A stretch of 6,814 nt of DNA from Candidatus Cardinium sp. cBcalN2 (lineage in GTDB: Bacteria; Bacteroidota; Bacteroidia; Cytophagales; Amoebophilaceae), in NCBI RefSeq assembly GCF_022810445.1, contig NZ_JAACGD010000025.1, forward strand, positions 1 through 6,814, written 5' to 3'. This document shows, piece by piece, positions 6,720 to 6,814 of this stretch. Every line of letters begins with the position of its first letter. The stretch's first letter is position 1. The translations under genes were made by a program, and so were the position numbers. The notes beneath the pieces were generated by a model that saw only the letters and a program-made list of their open reading frames with translations, did no database searches and was not told the origin of the DNA.

Positions 6720-6814
6720 TGGTAATAATATAAAAAGATAGCGATAGAAAGACTAGCCGAATTTTTTAACTCCCAGAAAATATACTAATAAACTATTTAT
6801 TTGTAGTAGTTGAT

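Overview
The window is A+T-rich bacterial DNA in which every supported gene lies on the minus strand. The best guess for the source is a member of the Bacteroidota, perhaps a reduced, intracellular lineage of the Amoebophilus/Cardinium type. The grounds are: no Shine-Dalgarno-like sequence ahead of the starts, a tandem helix-hairpin-helix protein with an N-terminal anchor preceded by a 'FSNRESNG' segment typical of Bacteroidota, a very large symporter/sensor-kinase fusion, and long decayed-looking spacers. This assignment is inference from protein style, not from a marker gene.

Layout in the direction of transcription (right to left). 6719-6369: a 116-residue membrane-anchored protein of unknown function. 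6348-5281: an RluA/RluD-type 23S rRNA pseudouridine synthase with an S4 domain and an intact catalytic Asp. 5330-4710: a ComEA-like protein with one membrane anchor and two helix-hairpin-helix repeats, whose start lies inside the 3' end of the synthase gene. These three are tightly packed and look co-transcribed. A 150-bp spacer (4560-4709) follows, with a possible terminator and a perfect 12-bp palindrome. 4559-999: a 1186-residue multidomain protein. A 626-bp spacer (373-998) without an established gene follows. 372-7: a small putative lipoprotein.

The most notable object is the 1186-residue protein. It joins a sodium:solute symporter (about residues 1-465), a second hydrophobic block of about six segments (516-662), a histidine-kinase-like ATPase fold that has lost its nucleotide-binding glycines and asparagine (about 790-942), and a C-terminal domain that aligns with the HD hydrolase domain of RelA/SpoT enzymes (about 1005-1165). 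In the HD part each metal-binding residue I can align is replaced (HD to YE, ED to RH, the first His to Arg, the KLADR Asp to Glu). The symporter part keeps its family signatures, so this looks like a live transporter joined to two catalytically silent signalling folds. Its 3' end carries an A-AAA-AAA slippery heptamer five codons before the stop, and the -1 frame stays open for 37 protein-like codons. The C-terminus may therefore be longer than the simple ORF suggests, or may have suffered a recent frameshift.

The spacer 373-998 has two parts: a strongly A+T-rich stretch next to the lipoprotein gene, and a more mixed stretch (about 601-900) that looks like decayed coding or insertion-sequence DNA.
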